Positions 55,070 to 64,000 are shown, numbered from the stretch's first letter. The stretch is 64,000 bases of DNA from Thiomicrorhabdus sp. zzn3 (GCF_029767755.1 NZ_JARUQS010000001.1:310001-374000); one strand, 5' to 3'. Translations and numbers: made by a program. Notes: a model not told the origin generated them from the sequence alone.

Positions 55070-57115
55070 GTGGCAAAAGCATTTGAGTTGGTATCACAAT
55101 ATCAGCCTGCCGGCGATCAGCCTACGGCGATTGCGGAATTGGTTGAAGGACTGGAGGATGGTGAGGCCTACCAAACCCTGTTGGGGGTGACCGGTTCCGG
55201 TAAAACCTTTACCATTGCCAATGTGGTGCAAACGGTGCAGCGCCCAACGATTATTCTCGCCCACAATAAGACCTTGGCGGCACAGCTTTACGGTGAAATG
55301 AAAGGCTTTTTCCCGAACAATGCGGTGGAGTATTTCGTTTCCTACTACGACTACTATCAGCCGGAAGCCTATGTGCCGGCGTCCGATACCTATATCGCCA
55401 AAGACTCTTCGGTCAACGAGCAGATTGAGCAATTAAGGCTCTCTGCGACCAAAGCCTTAATGGAACGCGAGGATGTGATTTTGATTGCCACCGTGTCCGC
55501 GATCTACGGTTTGGGGGATCCGGAAATGTACCTGAAAATGATTCTGCAACTGCGTCTTGGCGACCAGATCTCTCAGCGCGACATCCTCAGCCGCCTGACC
55601 TCGATGCAGTACAACCGCAACGACATCGAACTGTGGCGCGGAACCTTCCGGGTGCGCGGCGATGTCATCGACGTGTTTCCGGCGGAGGCCGAAGAGTATG
55701 CGGTGCGTATTGAACTGTTTGACGACGAGGTGGAAAGTCTGGCCTGGTTCGATCCGTTGACGGGAGAGGTGATCGCGCGGCCGACACGGGTCACCGTGTA
55801 TCCTAAATCGCACTATGTAACGCCCCGGGAACGTGTATTGCAGACGGTGGATCAGGTCAAGGAAGAGCTCAAAGCGCGTTTGGAGCAATTGCGCTCGATG
55901 AATAAATTGGTGGAAGCGCAGCGACTCGAAGAGCGTACCAAACTCGATATCGAGATGATGCTGGAGTTGGGTTACTGTACCGGCATCGAAAACTACTCGC
56001 GCTATCTCTCCGGGCGCGATGCGGGACAACCGCCGCCGACGTTGATGGATTACTTTCCCCAAAATGCGCTGCTGGTGATTGATGAAAGCCACGTGACCAT
56101 TCCGCAGGTAGGGGGGATGTACAAAGGCGACCGTTCACGTAAAGAAAATCTGGTGGGCTACGGTTTCCGCTTGCCTTCCGCGCTGGATAACCGGCCGTTG
56201 ATGTTCGAGGAGTTTGAACGTTTGATGCCGCAGACGATTTTTGTCTCCGCGACACCGGGTAAATACGAAGCCGAACACTGTTCCAAAATTGTCGAACAGG
56301 TGGTGCGTCCGACCGGCCTGCTGGACCCGGAAATCGAAGTGCGTCCGGCGTTGACTCAGGTGGATGATCTGCTCGGCGAAATCAAGCAGCGCGTCGAGTT
56401 GGATCAACGTATTCTGGTGACCACGCTAACCAAACGTATGGCGGAGAATCTGACCGAATATCTTGAAGATCATCAGGTGCGGGTGCGTTATCTGCACTCC
56501 GATATCGACACCGTGGAGCGGATTGAGATTATCCGTGACCTGCGCTTGGGTGAGTTTGATGTACTGGTAGGGATTAACCTGTTGCGGGAAGGGTTGGATA
56601 TTCCGGAGGTCTCCTTGGTGGCGATTCTGGATGCCGATAAGGAAGGTTTTTTGCGTTCCGACCGCTCCCTGATTCAGACGATCGGGCGTGCAGCGCGTAA
56701 CGTCAACGGTAAAGCCATTCTGTATGCGGATAAAATTACCCGTTCGATGAAAACCGCGATTGATGAAACCGAGCGCCGCCGTGCCAAGCAGATCCAACAC
56801 AATGAAAAACTCGGCATCACCCCGCAGGCGCTGAATAAAAAAGTCAGCGATATTCTGGAGGATTCCCCGTACGCCGGCAAAGCCAGTCGCCCGGCTGCAG
56901 CGAAAAAATCCGCAGAATCCGACGCACATTATCATCCTGACATGGCGCACTTGAAGCCGGCGGAATTGGCGAGTCAGATCAAGAAGCTGGAAAAAGCCAT
57001 GTATAAAGCGGCTAAGGATTTGGATTTTGAAGAGGCCGCTATGTTACGCGACCAGATCAAAACGCTGAAAGGTAAAATGGTTGGTGTGGGCGATTTAGGC
57101 AAACAGCAGTCTTAG
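55070..57115 (+). CDS. uvrB: Excinuclease ABC subunit B
   Basis: The DNA-damage verification helicase of nucleotide excision repair, working with UvrA and UvrC. The 681-residue protein has Walker A GVTGSGKT (39-46). The beta-hairpin region is [21 protein letters not shown]. Helicase motifs in the C-terminal half include [15 protein letters not shown], and the C-terminal UVR domain ([23 protein letters not shown]) binds UvrC. The start is GTG 55070. It is convergent with pilU. Confidence 0.98.
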   Translation: MAKAFELVSQYQPAGDQPTAIAELVEGLEDGEAYQTLLGVTGSGKTFTIANVVQTVQRPTIILAHNKTLAAQLYGEMKGFFPNNAVEYFVSYYDYYQPEAYVPASDTYIAKDSSVNEQIEQLRLSATKALMEREDVILIATVSAIYGLGDPEMYLKMILQLRLGDQISQRDILSRLTSMQYNRNDIELWRGTFRVRGDVIDVFPAEAEEYAVRIELFDDEVESLAWFDPLTGEVIARPTRVTVYPKSHYVTPRERVLQTVDQVKEELKARLEQLRSMNKLVEAQRLEERTKLDIEMMLELGYCTGIENYSRYLSGRDAGQPPPTLMDYFPQNALLVIDESHVTIPQVGGMYKGDRSRKENLVGYGFRLPSALDNRPLMFEEFERLMPQTIFVSATPGKYEAEHCSKIVEQVVRPTGLLDPEIEVRPALTQVDDLLGEIKQRVELDQRILVTTLTKRMAENLTEYLEDHQVRVRYLHSDIDTVERIEIIRDLRLGEFDVLVGINLLREGLDIPEVSLVAILDADKEGFLRSDRSLIQTIGRAARNVNGKAILYADKITRSMKTAIDETERRRAKQIQHNEKLGITPQALNKKVSDILEDSPYAGKASRPAAAKKSAESDAHYHPDMAHLKPAELASQIKKLEKAMYKAAKDLDFEEAAMLRDQIKTLKGKMVGVGDLGKQQS

Positions 57116-57137
57116 TCGTTTGGATAGAGAGGGGGCG

Positions 57138-57165
57138 CAAAACTGAGCAGGCCTGCCCAGTTTTG
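57138..57165. terminator. Near-perfect palindrome between convergent uvrB and pilU
   Basis: CAAAACTG (57138-57145) and CAGTTTTG (57158-57165) flank the palindromic core GCAGGCCTGC. The whole 28-base element is symmetric except for one mismatch pair. It lies in the 61-base gap between two stop codons, where a bidirectional terminator is expected, but it has no long T-run, so the function is tentative. Confidence 0.5.
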
Positions 57166-57176
57166 AGGAGCATGTC

Positions 57177-58340
57177 TTACACTTCCGTATCATCTTGCAC
57201 GCGGAAACCTTCGCTTCCATCTGCATTAATGATCTCTTCCTCGGCCATTTTCGGCAGCGGCAGCTTACTTTCCAGTTTAATTTTCAAACGCAGGTTATTC
57301 ATTGAGTCGGCATTACGCAGTGCCTCTTCGTAGCTGATTTTCCCCGCTTCATACAGGTCAAACAGCGCCTTGTCGAAGGTCTGCATCTGCTGATCTTCGG
57401 AATCCTGCATCAGTTTTTTGATTCCGCTGATATCCGCCTTAAAAATCAGGTCCTGCATGCGCGGCGTATTGATCATGACCTCCACAGCGGCGACGCGACC
57501 GCCGTCGAGGCTTGGAATTAGGCGCTGCGAAATAATTGCGCGCAAGTTCAAGGACAGATCCATCAAGACATGGTTACGTTGGATCGGAGGGAAGAAGTTG
57601 ATAATACGGTCCAACGCCTGGTTGGTGTTGTTGGCGTGCAGAGTAGACAAACATAAGTGCCCGGTTTCTGCAAACGCGACCGCATGATCCATGGTATCGT
57701 CAGAACGGATCTCCCCAATCAAAATGACGTCCGGAGCCTGGCGCAGCGTGTTTTTCAAGGCGGCATCATAGCTTTCGGTATCCACCCCGACCTCACGTTG
57801 GGTGATGATGCAGTTTTTGTGCGAATGGACGAATTCGATCGGGTCTTCAATGGTAATAATATGGCCGCTGGTTTTCTCGTTGCGGATATCGACCAAGCTC
57901 GCGAGCGTCGTGGATTTACCCGAACCGGTTCCCCCGACGATCAAAATCATGCCGCGTTTGGACATGATCAGCTCTTTCATCACCGGCGGAAGATCCAAAC
58001 TCTCAAAGCTTGGGATTTCTGTGCGGACGGCGCGGATGACCAAGCCTGGGGTGCCGCGCTGGATAAAAATATTGACACGGAAACGCGCGGTCCCGGCAAT
58101 GTGGTAAGCAAAGTTACATTCATTGGTTTCATGGAACTCGGCAAGCTGGCGTTCATTGGTAATCGCATTGACCAACTCGTGGAGCATGGCCGGGGTCAGT
58201 TTATCATCGGTGACATTAACGAAATTACCGTCTTTTTTCATTACCGCCGGACGTCCGGCCGTCAAAAACAGATCCGATCCTTCCTGTTTTGAAAAATAGA
58301 TAAGCAGCTTATGCAGTTCTTCTTTTACGGCATCTGACAT
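57177..58340 (-). CDS. pilU: Type IV pilus ATPase PilU
   Basis: A secretion/retraction ATPase of 387 residues, an accessory partner of PilT in pilus retraction. Walker A is GGTGSGKS (136-143); Asp and His boxes follow in TIEDPIEFVH and AETGHLCLSTLHANN. The C-terminus (beyond about 350) is longer than that of PilT and acidic, as in PilU. The strong ribosome-binding site GGAGG stands five bases before the ATG. It lies 64 bases downstream of pilT on the same strand. Confidence 0.94.
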   Translation of the reverse strand: MSDAVKEELHKLLIYFSKQEGSDLFLTAGRPAVMKKDGNFVNVTDDKLTPAMLHELVNAITNERQLAEFHETNECNFAYHIAGTARFRVNIFIQRGTPGLVIRAVRTEIPSFESLDLPPVMKELIMSKRGMILIVGGTGSGKSTTLASLVDIRNEKTSGHIITIEDPIEFVHSHKNCIITQREVGVDTESYDAALKNTLRQAPDVILIGEIRSDDTMDHAVAFAETGHLCLSTLHANNTNQALDRIINFFPPIQRNHVLMDLSLNLRAIISQRLIPSLDGGRVAAVEVMINTPRMQDLIFKADISGIKKLMQDSEDQQMQTFDKALFDLYEAGKISYEEALRNADSMNNLRLKIKLESKLPLPKMAEEEIINADGSEGFRVQDDTEV

Positions 58341-58404
58341 GAGGGCCTCCGGTCATATTCAAAGGGTATCGATTCAAGGGCTTTCGTTCAGCCATAACCC
58401 AGTT

Positions 58405-59445
58405 TTAGCTCATAAAGGTGTCTTTGTTTACAGCCTTGGTGCGAGCGTTTTCCAGCGAAATGATGCGCGCATTGACCAGACGCTTGAGGTCTTGGTCGAG
58501 GGTTTGCATCCCCAGTTGGTTAGAGGTTTGGATGGTCGAGTACATTTGGGCCACTTTGTCTTCACGAATCAGGTTGCGGATCGCGGCGGTGCCGATCATA
58601 ATTTCATGGGCGGCTACGCGTCCGCCTTCGATGCGCTTCAAAAGCGTCTGCGAGATAACCGCTTTCAGCGACTCGGAAAGCATGGCTCGGACCATGGCTT
58701 TTTCGTTGGCAGGGAAGACATCGATAATACGGTCGACCGTTTTGGCGGCCGAACTGGTGTGCAAAGTACCGAAGACCAAATGCCCCGTTTCCGCGGCGGT
58801 CAAAGCCAGGCGGATGGTTTCCAAGTCACGCATCTCCCCGACCAAGATGATATCCGGGTCTTCACGCAGGGCCGAACGCAGGGCGTTGGAGAAGCTGTGG
58901 GTGTCGCGGTGGACCTCACGCTGGTTAATCAGGCAGCGTTTGGAAGTGTGTACGAATTCGATCGGGTCCTCAATGGTCAAAATGTGTGAGTTTTTGCGTT
59001 CATTCAGATAGTCGATCATCGCCGCCAGGGTGGTCGACTTACCCGAACCCGTTGGCCCGGTCACCAGCACAATCCCGCGTGGGGTTTCGGCAATATTTTT
59101 AAAAATTTCCGGTGCTTTAAGGTCGTCCAGAGTCAGTACCTTGCTGGGGATGGTACGAAATGCCGCTCCCAGTCCGCGGTTTTGCATAAACACATTGGTA
59201 CGGAAACGCGCGATGTTCGGCAATTCAAAAGAGAAATCCAGTTCGTGGTGTTCTTCAAAGGTTTTACGTTGCTCGTCGTTCATGATGTCGTAGATCATTT
59301 TATGCGTTTCTTCATGATCCAACGGCGGTGTGTCGAGACGCTTGACGTCGCCGTCCAATCGAATCATCGGAGGCAGCCCGGCTGAAATATGCAAGTCGGA
59401 AGCGCCTTGGCTTACACTGAATTCTAGGAGTTGAGTGACGTCCAT
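58405..59445 (-). CDS. pilT: Type IV pilus retraction ATPase PilT
   Basis: The motor for pilus retraction, needed for twitching and natural DNA uptake. The 346-residue protein has Walker A GPTGSGKS (130-137), the Asp box TIEDPIEF, the His box TAAETGHLVFGTLHT and the PilT-specific AIRNLIRE motif (288-295). The chosen ATG at 59445 gives the normal N-terminus MDVTQLLEFSV; the frame is open for 18 more codons upstream with unrelated sequence. Confidence 0.97.
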   Translation of the reverse strand: MDVTQLLEFSVSQGASDLHISAGLPPMIRLDGDVKRLDTPPLDHEETHKMIYDIMNDEQRKTFEEHHELDFSFELPNIARFRTNVFMQNRGLGAAFRTIPSKVLTLDDLKAPEIFKNIAETPRGIVLVTGPTGSGKSTTLAAMIDYLNERKNSHILTIEDPIEFVHTSKRCLINQREVHRDTHSFSNALRSALREDPDIILVGEMRDLETIRLALTAAETGHLVFGTLHTSSAAKTVDRIIDVFPANEKAMVRAMLSESLKAVISQTLLKRIEGGRVAAHEIMIGTAAIRNLIREDKVAQMYSTIQTSNQLGMQTLDQDLKRLVNARIISLENARTKAVNKDTFMS

Positions 59446-59712
59446 AATGGTATGTTTCCTCAAAGCGGAATGGCATGGAATTCGGAACCCGTAGGCCATC
59501 CTTTGTTGGTGTAAATAGCCGCTAGGTAAAATCTATTATATAGAAGTTTGCGTGAAAAAAGAAAGCGCCCAACGTCGAGGCGAGGAAGCGGACCATAGGC
59601 TGCAAGAAAGGAAAGCGAAAAAGCGAAAAAGCGGAAAAGGTAGGGAAGGCATGCTGAGGGGCGCCGCCTTTTTATGGCGCTGCCCCAACAGAAGCGACGA
59701 GCAGGAAGTGAG

Positions 59713-60510
59713 TTAGACGGATTGTTTCGGGTTGTCGCCATTTTCTTGTGATTCGCGGCGCTCTTCAGCTCGTCGTTCTTCTTCACGCCGTTCTTTATGA
59801 CGGCGCTCGATCTCTTCCCAGTCGATGTTGTTGCACGCTTCGCATGGTTCTTCAATCAGTTTCAGCCATACGAGAAGTGCGTGGATTTTACAGCCAACAC
59901 AAAAGCCGAGGACGGTTTCCAGCCACATAAAGCCGAGACAGATCCAGACCAAATACAGCGGGATCCAGTAGGGCATGTAGTTATAGGTGGTGGGAATCTC
60001 TGTACTGAACCAGTCGTTCATCCAGTTGGCGAATACTTCAGGGTTGAAGAAGATCAGGCAGGTGACGATAAACGTGGAACCCAGCGACCAGGCAAAACGT
60101 TTAGGAACCAGAGGTTTCCATACCGCTTTATGGTTTTTGGCTAAAAAGCTGGCAATCAGGATGGTTGGAGATAAGCGCGAAGTTGTGACAAACATGCCTG
60201 ATATCATTTCAAACAGGGCGTACCAAAGTACCCAGGTTTGAATCGTGTAATCGTAAGTTCGTCTTACCGCCTCGACCGCATAGATAATTTGGTCATCCCA
60301 GTTGAGTTCATAGGTGTCGACCGCAGTGTTGCCGTCCACTACCCAAGTAGAGCCATACACCACATCAATAAGCGTGTAGAGCATGTAGATAGGGATAAAC
60401 AGTAAGAATCCGGCGCGAATTCTGACCGCAGTATCATTGATAAAGACCGGTTTTTCTTTGGTATCACGGAACCAGAGGTTTTTGAAGGTATCGACGACAG
60501 TGTTCAGCAT
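59713..60510 (-). CDS. DUF4395-like membrane protein
   Basis: A 265-residue inner-membrane protein with about five hydrophobic segments. The segment ETVLGFCVGCKIHALLVWL (about 200-218) with a CxxC pair, and the earlier RLSPTILIASFLAK, match the pattern of DUF4395 proteins, whose function is unknown. A charged C-terminal tail follows (CEACNNIDWEEIERR, then repeats of Glu and Arg, about 220-265), with another CxxC; it probably forms a cytoplasmic helix or coiled coil. ATG 60510 is chosen because GAGGG stands seven bases upstream; the frame is open for 13 more codons. The 267 bases between this gene and pilT hold only an imperfect hairpin near 59656-59685. Confidence 0.65.
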   Translation of the reverse strand: MLNTVVDTFKNLWFRDTKEKPVFINDTAVRIRAGFLLFIPIYMLYTLIDVVYGSTWVVDGNTAVDTYELNWDDQIIYAVEAVRRTYDYTIQTWVLWYALFEMISGMFVTTSRLSPTILIASFLAKNHKAVWKPLVPKRFAWSLGSTFIVTCLIFFNPEVFANWMNDWFSTEIPTTYNYMPYWIPLYLVWICLGFMWLETVLGFCVGCKIHALLVWLKLIEEPCEACNNIDWEEIERRHKERREEERRAEERRESQENGDNPKQSV

Positions 60511-60792
60511 GATATTCCCTCTTTGAAATATGGAAATAAAACATATCACAGGATGGTTATATAAGAAAAATCCGATCTATTTATGTGAGTATAAAATTGC
60601 TTAGTGTAATGCTCGGTTTTTTGTTGGGGCCGCTGAGCAGGAGGTGGCCTGATGGAAGGTGGTGGTTTAACCAGATTTTTTAACGTTTGATGTTACTCCT
60701 TTTTCAAGTGTATGTATATGTAAAACAGCTTGATACTTTTTAACGGGTGTTTCTGGGTTTGGATGTTAGGGAACCTTTGATTTAAGCAGATA

Positions 60793-60817
60793 TTCCTTAG
60801 GCAGAGGTTCCTTAGGC
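60793..60817. repeat. Tandem 10-bp repeat TTCCTTAGGC
   Basis: TTCCTTAGGC occurs at 60793-60802 and again at 60808-60817, a 15-base period, with GGAACC a little upstream. It lies in the 442-base gap between the divergent DUF4395-like and substrate-binding protein genes. It may be a regulator site; no known family was matched. Apart from this repeat and the tandem repeats and -10 at 60891-60923, I see nothing supportable in 60511-60952. Confidence 0.4.
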
Positions 60818-60890
60818 CAAAAAAACAGTCGTGGACAATTCGCCGCGCAGACGGGGCGTTTGTAAAATGCATTGACTTTTAAGGTTACAT

Positions 60891-60923
60891 TCTTTTATAT
60901 GATCTTTTATATGGTTGTATAAT
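60891..60923 (+). promoter_or_regulatory. Tandem operator-like repeats and -10 upstream of the substrate-binding protein gene
   Basis: TCTTTTATATG is present twice in direct orientation (60891-60901 and 60903-60913), a 12-base period, followed by a perfect TATAAT (60918-60923), 29 bases before the ATG. The repeats occupy the -35 zone and no consensus -35 is seen, so an activator binding both copies on about the same helix face is a natural reading. Confidence 0.5.
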
Positions 60924-60952
60924 ATCTGTATATATTTCGGTTTAGGTTAATT

Positions 60953-61969
60953 ATGCTGCTGAATCAATCTGATAGTACGTTATCTGTATTTAAGCGAGTT
61001 TGGTGGAGCTTGGTCGCCAGTATAAGTATCCTTGTACTCGTCTCCAGTGTGGCCGGTTGTACGCAAAAGCCTGAGCCGGATCTACGAATCAGTTCGCTGT
61101 TGTGGCCTGGGTATGAACCTCTGGTGTTGGCTCATCAGTTGGGGTATTTTGAAGGCCAAAACGTTCATGTCCTGGATTACCTTTCCAATACCGATGCCAT
61201 GTCGGCTTTTGAAAATCATAATCTGGAAGCGGGGGCCTTTACCCTGGATGAAGCGTTGCACATGCTCGCAGACGGGGCCGATCTTAAGATTGTTCTGATT
61301 ATGGATTCGTCTTTGGGAGGCGATGTCATTATGGCGAATCCGGGGATAGATTCTGTACGCGAGTTAAAGGGTAAGGCGATTGCGGTTGAGTCTTCTGCGG
61401 TGGGGGCTTATGTTTTAAAGCGGGCTTTGCAGTTAAACCAGATGACGATGTCTGATGTGGATGTCATCCCTACCAATGCAATCGAACAGGTTCACAAATT
61501 TCAAAGCGGTGAAGTCGAAGCCGCAGTCAGCTTTAATCCTTATCAGTTCCAGCTTTCCGAGCTGGGTAAGAAGGTCATTTTCGATTCATCGCAAATCCCG
61601 AATGAGATTTTGGATGTGCTGGTGGTGCGAAATGACATTATCGAGCAGCAACCGGAAAAAGTCAGGCTGATCGTGAAGAACTGGTTCCGTGCGGTTGAGT
61701 ATCAGGCTGAGCATCCGCATCAAGCGGCGACCCATGCCGCGGAGCGTTACAAAATGTCCCCACAGGAATATATCGGTTCCCTTTCCGGGTTGCAGTTTGT
61801 GGATGTGGCAACCAATAAGCGCCTGCTGAACCCGGATAACAGCCCTTTGTTGAATTTAGCGCCGCAAATGCTCGAAAACTTGCAAGCCTTGGGGCTGGTT
61901 AAGGAGGGGGATGATTATGGAGATCGTCTTCTAAAAACGGCGCTGACAACAGAGTTCTTGCCAAAATGA
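60953..61969 (+). CDS. ABC-type substrate-binding lipoprotein (NMT1/SsuA-like) without transporter genes
   Basis: A periplasmic binding protein of 338 residues anchored by a lipobox (SVAGC, Cys36; Thr follows). Class II periplasmic-binding features of the nitrate/taurine/thiamine-precursor group are present: LLWPGYEPLVLAHQLGYFEGQNV, then GAFTLDEALHMLADGADLKIV and ELKGKAIAVESSAVGAYVLKRAL, with VEAAVSFNPY later. The ligand cannot be assigned; the WPGYEP segment resembles aliphatic sulfonate/nitrate binders. No permease or ATPase gene is adjacent. Instead its stop overlaps (ATGA) the start of a membrane GGDEF-EAL gene, suggesting it acts as a ligand sensor for that enzyme. Confidence 0.8.
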   Translation: MLLNQSDSTLSVFKRVWWSLVASISILVLVSSVAGCTQKPEPDLRISSLLWPGYEPLVLAHQLGYFEGQNVHVLDYLSNTDAMSAFENHNLEAGAFTLDEALHMLADGADLKIVLIMDSSLGGDVIMANPGIDSVRELKGKAIAVESSAVGAYVLKRALQLNQMTMSDVDVIPTNAIEQVHKFQSGEVEAAVSFNPYQFQLSELGKKVIFDSSQIPNEILDVLVVRNDIIEQQPEKVRLIVKNWFRAVEYQAEHPHQAATHAAERYKMSPQEYIGSLSGLQFVDVATNKRLLNPDNSPLLNLAPQMLENLQALGLVKEGDDYGDRLLKTALTTEFLPK

Positions 61970-64000
61970 ACCTTTTTTCCAAGCTGCCCATTATTTTCTT
62001 TTTTTTAATCGTTTCTACGCTCAGCAGCGGCTTTGTTACCACCTATTCATTTTGGTTCGGCAGTAAAGAGCAGATGGAAACATTTAAGCTGAACAAGCTT
62101 GAACAGATCAATCAACGACTGGTGGAGCTGCAGGGAACACTTAACGACTTCAATCGGCGCGGAAATGAGCTGGCCATGATCCGCGAGGTATCGAGGCTGA
62201 CCACAAATCGCGAGCTGGAACTGTTGGCGATTGTCGATGCGGACAGATGGGTTTACTACGCAACCCGTGCGGAGCTCCGGCAAAACCGCCTTCCGGAAAG
62301 CTATACCCGATTTGCGAGTCTCAAGGGACAGCTCCATAACGCCGTGCAGGGCAAAGTTCACTACGAAGAGGATGTCCATAAGGTACATGGCGTTTTCCCT
62401 TTGGAAGCACTCAAGGTGGGGGAAAACCGGGGAAGCAAACATTACTATCTTTATGCCATTTTCAGTCTTGAGCGAAGCTGGCAGCATATTCTTTATCATT
62501 TTCAGCAGGAAATGATCAAAGCCGGTGTGTTTCATACGCTGTTTTTCTTTTTGGCTTTCAGTCTTCTCTATTGGGTCATTAAAGGTCGGATCAATAAGAT
62601 CGTTTTCGGGGCACAGACCTTGGCTTCCGGCGACTATCGTCATCGCATCCGATTGCAAGGCGGTGACGAGTTTCAGCAGATTGGCTTAGCCATCGACAAC
62701 ATGGCCGCCGCTTTGGAAAAACAGACTGACCAGCTGATTGAACTGGCTGAAAAAGACGCTTTGACCGGTTTGTATAACCGGTATAAGTTTTTTAAATTGG
62801 TTGAAGATCAGATTGATCTCCATCCGGCGCAGCCATTTGCCATTTTTTTCATTGACCTGGATCGCTTTAAGGTGATTAACGACACTTTGGGGCACGATGT
62901 GGGGGATAAGTACTTGAAAGTGGTTGGGCAGCGCCTGAAACGGGTGTTGAGTAAGGGGGATATGCTTTCACGTTTCGGCGGCGATGAGTTTTGTATTCTC
63001 TTTCATGATATTTTTCCGGTTACGAAAATGGAGCGGCTGGGCGAACAGATTCTTGAATTGTTAAGAGAGCCGGTTATGATTGGCGAGCAGTCGCTGTTCA
63101 GCGGCGCCAGTATCGGAGTGTCACTCTACCCTCAGGACGGACGTGATATTCACGAGTTAATCAAAACCGCCGATATCGCTATGTACCACACCAAGAACGG
63201 TGAAAAAAACAGTCTTCATTTTTATCATGAATTGTTCGACCCTAACGATCCGGGGCTGCTCGAAATGACGGCTCATATTAAGCAGGAGATTGAGCGTGGG
63301 CATGTGTTTGCGTTTTTTCAGCCTCAGATTGATACCCAGTCGGGAAATACCACCGGCTACGAAGCTTTGGCACGAATGAAAGCGAAAGACGGTGGATGGT
63401 TAAGTCCGGCTCAATTTATTCCGATTGTTGAGGAAAACGGCTGGATGATTCAATTTTCGGAAGTGATGTATCGCAATGCACTCAAAACGTATTGTCAGTG
63501 GGTTCGGCGGCAACAATCAGATGATGTGCCGACGCTGTCGCTTAATTTGTCAGCGATTCAGCTGGACCATCCGCGATTTCTGGAGAAGCTCGATGCGATT
63601 CTGCAACAGTTTCCGGAAATGTCTCGCCATATCGAGTTGGAGATTACCGAAGATATCCTCATCAACAATATTGAGGAAAAAATAGCGGTACTGAAAGCCC
63701 TTCGAATCAGAGGTATTCGCATTGCGCTGGATGATTTCGGAACCGGATATTCATCATTGAGTTATCTGAAAAAAATTCCTTTGGACCGGTTAAAAGTGGA
63801 CCAGTCATTTGTGCGCGATATCAATCAGGATATTAACAGTAATGCGATTGTTGAAACCATTATTGATATGGCTCATAACCTGGGGCTGGAGGTGATCTCC
63901 GAGGGGGTGGAAACCGAGGAGCAGCTCTCCTTTTTACAGGCACACAACTGCTATGCGGTACAGGGCTATCTGACGGGAAAACCCCAAGAACGGCTTCCTT
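61966..64000 (+). CDS. Membrane sensor with HAMP, GGDEF and EAL domains (cut by window end)
   Basis: A bifunctional-type cyclic di-GMP enzyme; 678 residues are visible and no stop occurs before the window end. A membrane helix (about 7-29) is followed by a periplasmic sensor region of about 155 residues, a second helix (about 188-206) and a HAMP-like linker. The diguanylate cyclase domain has RFGGDEF (336-342), with no RxxD inhibitory site (SKGD stands in its place). The phosphodiesterase domain has EAL (466-468) and DDFGTGYSSL (from 589). Both catalytic signatures are intact. The C-terminal part of the EAL domain reaches QGYLTGKP, so only a few tens of residues are probably missing. It is translationally coupled to the upstream substrate-binding lipoprotein. 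Confidence 0.92.
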   Translation, partial: MNLFSKLPIIFFFLIVSTLSSGFVTTYSFWFGSKEQMETFKLNKLEQINQRLVELQGTLNDFNRRGNELAMIREVSRLTTNRELELLAIVDADRWVYYATRAELRQNRLPESYTRFASLKGQLHNAVQGKVHYEEDVHKVHGVFPLEALKVGENRGSKHYYLYAIFSLERSWQHILYHFQQEMIKAGVFHTLFFFLAFSLLYWVIKGRINKIVFGAQTLASGDYRHRIRLQGGDEFQQIGLAIDNMAAALEKQTDQLIELAEKDALTGLYNRYKFFKLVEDQIDLHPAQPFAIFFIDLDRFKVINDTLGHDVGDKYLKVVGQRLKRVLSKGDMLSRFGGDEFCILFHDIFPVTKMERLGEQILELLREPVMIGEQSLFSGASIGVSLYPQDGRDIHELIKTADIAMYHTKNGEKNSLHFYHELFDPNDPGLLEMTAHIKQEIERGHVFAFFQPQIDTQSGNTTGYEALARMKAKDGGWLSPAQFIPIVEENGWMIQFSEVMYRNALKTYCQWVRRQQSDDVPTLSLNLSAIQLDHPRFLEKLDAILQQFPEMSRHIELEITEDILINNIEEKIAVLKALRIRGIRIALDDFGTGYSSLSYLKKIPLDRLKVDQSFVRDINQDINSNAIVETIIDMAHNLGLEVISEGVETEEQLSFLQAHNCYAVQGYLTGKPQERLP

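Noticed and set aside
55457-56950. Minus-strand open frames of 128-211 residues inside uvrB
   Set aside because: They are antisense shadows of a fully conserved uvrB and show no independent start signals.
57418-59385. Plus-strand open frames across pilU and pilT (57657-58292, 58339-58989, 58418-59011)
   Set aside because: They are antisense to genes with complete Walker, His-box and AIRNLIRE motifs.
59460-59855. A 131-residue minus-strand gene between pilT and the DUF4395-like gene
   Set aside because: It overlaps the end of the DUF4395-like gene in another frame and its basic, Lys/Arg-rich translation has no recognisable domain.
1-64000. tRNA, rRNA, insertion sequences, CRISPR arrays or phage integration sites
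   Set aside because: No transposase, integrase, regularly spaced repeat array or recognisable RNA gene was seen on either strand.

Overview
The window is a chromosomal segment of a Gram-negative, probably aquatic Gammaproteobacterium. This is inferred from the PilT/PilU pair, ComEA, a periplasmic LigE-type DNA ligase, the CysD/CysN sulfurylase, YjbH and Wza/Wzz proteins, lipoproteins and a GGDEF/EAL protein. Gene order and protein style recall the Thiomicrospira/Hydrogenovibrio group, but that placement is a guess. No rRNA, tRNA, insertion sequence, CRISPR array or phage gene was seen.

Region 1 (1-10.5 kb) is a glycogen operon on the plus strand: glgC (cut by the window edge), a GH57 glucanotransferase/amylase-like enzyme, malQ, glgB, glgA and glgP. 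Together they make ADP-glucose, build and branch the polymer, and degrade it.

Region 2 (10.9-18.3 kb) starts with glmS behind an extended -10 promoter. It continues with cysD, cysN, an SLC13-type permease with RCK_C domains, cysC and cysQ. This is a complete set for importing an anion (probably sulfate), activating it to PAPS and destroying the by-product PAP. No cysH, cysI or cysJ is present.

Region 3 (18.3-44 kb) is a long surface-polysaccharide locus, all on the plus strand, with many 4-nt overlaps. It encodes three nucleotide-sugar routes: dTDP-4-amino-4,6-dideoxygalactose (rfbB, rfbA, wecE), UDP-L-FucNAc (capE/F/G-like) and a UDP-4-amino-4,6-dideoxy-GlcNAc-type sugar (WbpM/PglF-like dehydratase plus DegT aminotransferase). 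It also encodes glycosyltransferases, a Wzx flippase, an EpsG-like polymerase candidate, a Wzy_C/ligase protein, a phosphoglycosyl transferase, two sulfotransferases, and an unusual phosphatase/kinase/nucleotidyltransferase set. The 20.4-29 kb part is conspicuously AT-rich, as expected for exchanged glycan genes. The two sulfotransferases explain the PAPS genes upstream, so the product is predicted to be a sulfated amino-sugar polysaccharide.

Region 4 (44-52.3 kb) carries export and length-control genes: a YjbH-like outer-membrane protein, a very acidic lipoprotein with its own promoter, a large multi-SLBB Wza-like protein, and two Wzz proteins on opposite strands that converge on a shared terminator. 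No Wzc kinase or Wzb phosphatase is present.

Region 5 (52.5-64 kb) holds a comEA-ligE pair, an aspC-type aminotransferase, uvrB, pilT-pilU and a DUF4395-like membrane protein. It ends with an orphan lipoprotein substrate-binding protein translationally coupled to a membrane GGDEF-EAL protein that runs off the window. This last pair resembles the NspS-MbaA architecture and has 11-bp tandem repeats in its promoter.
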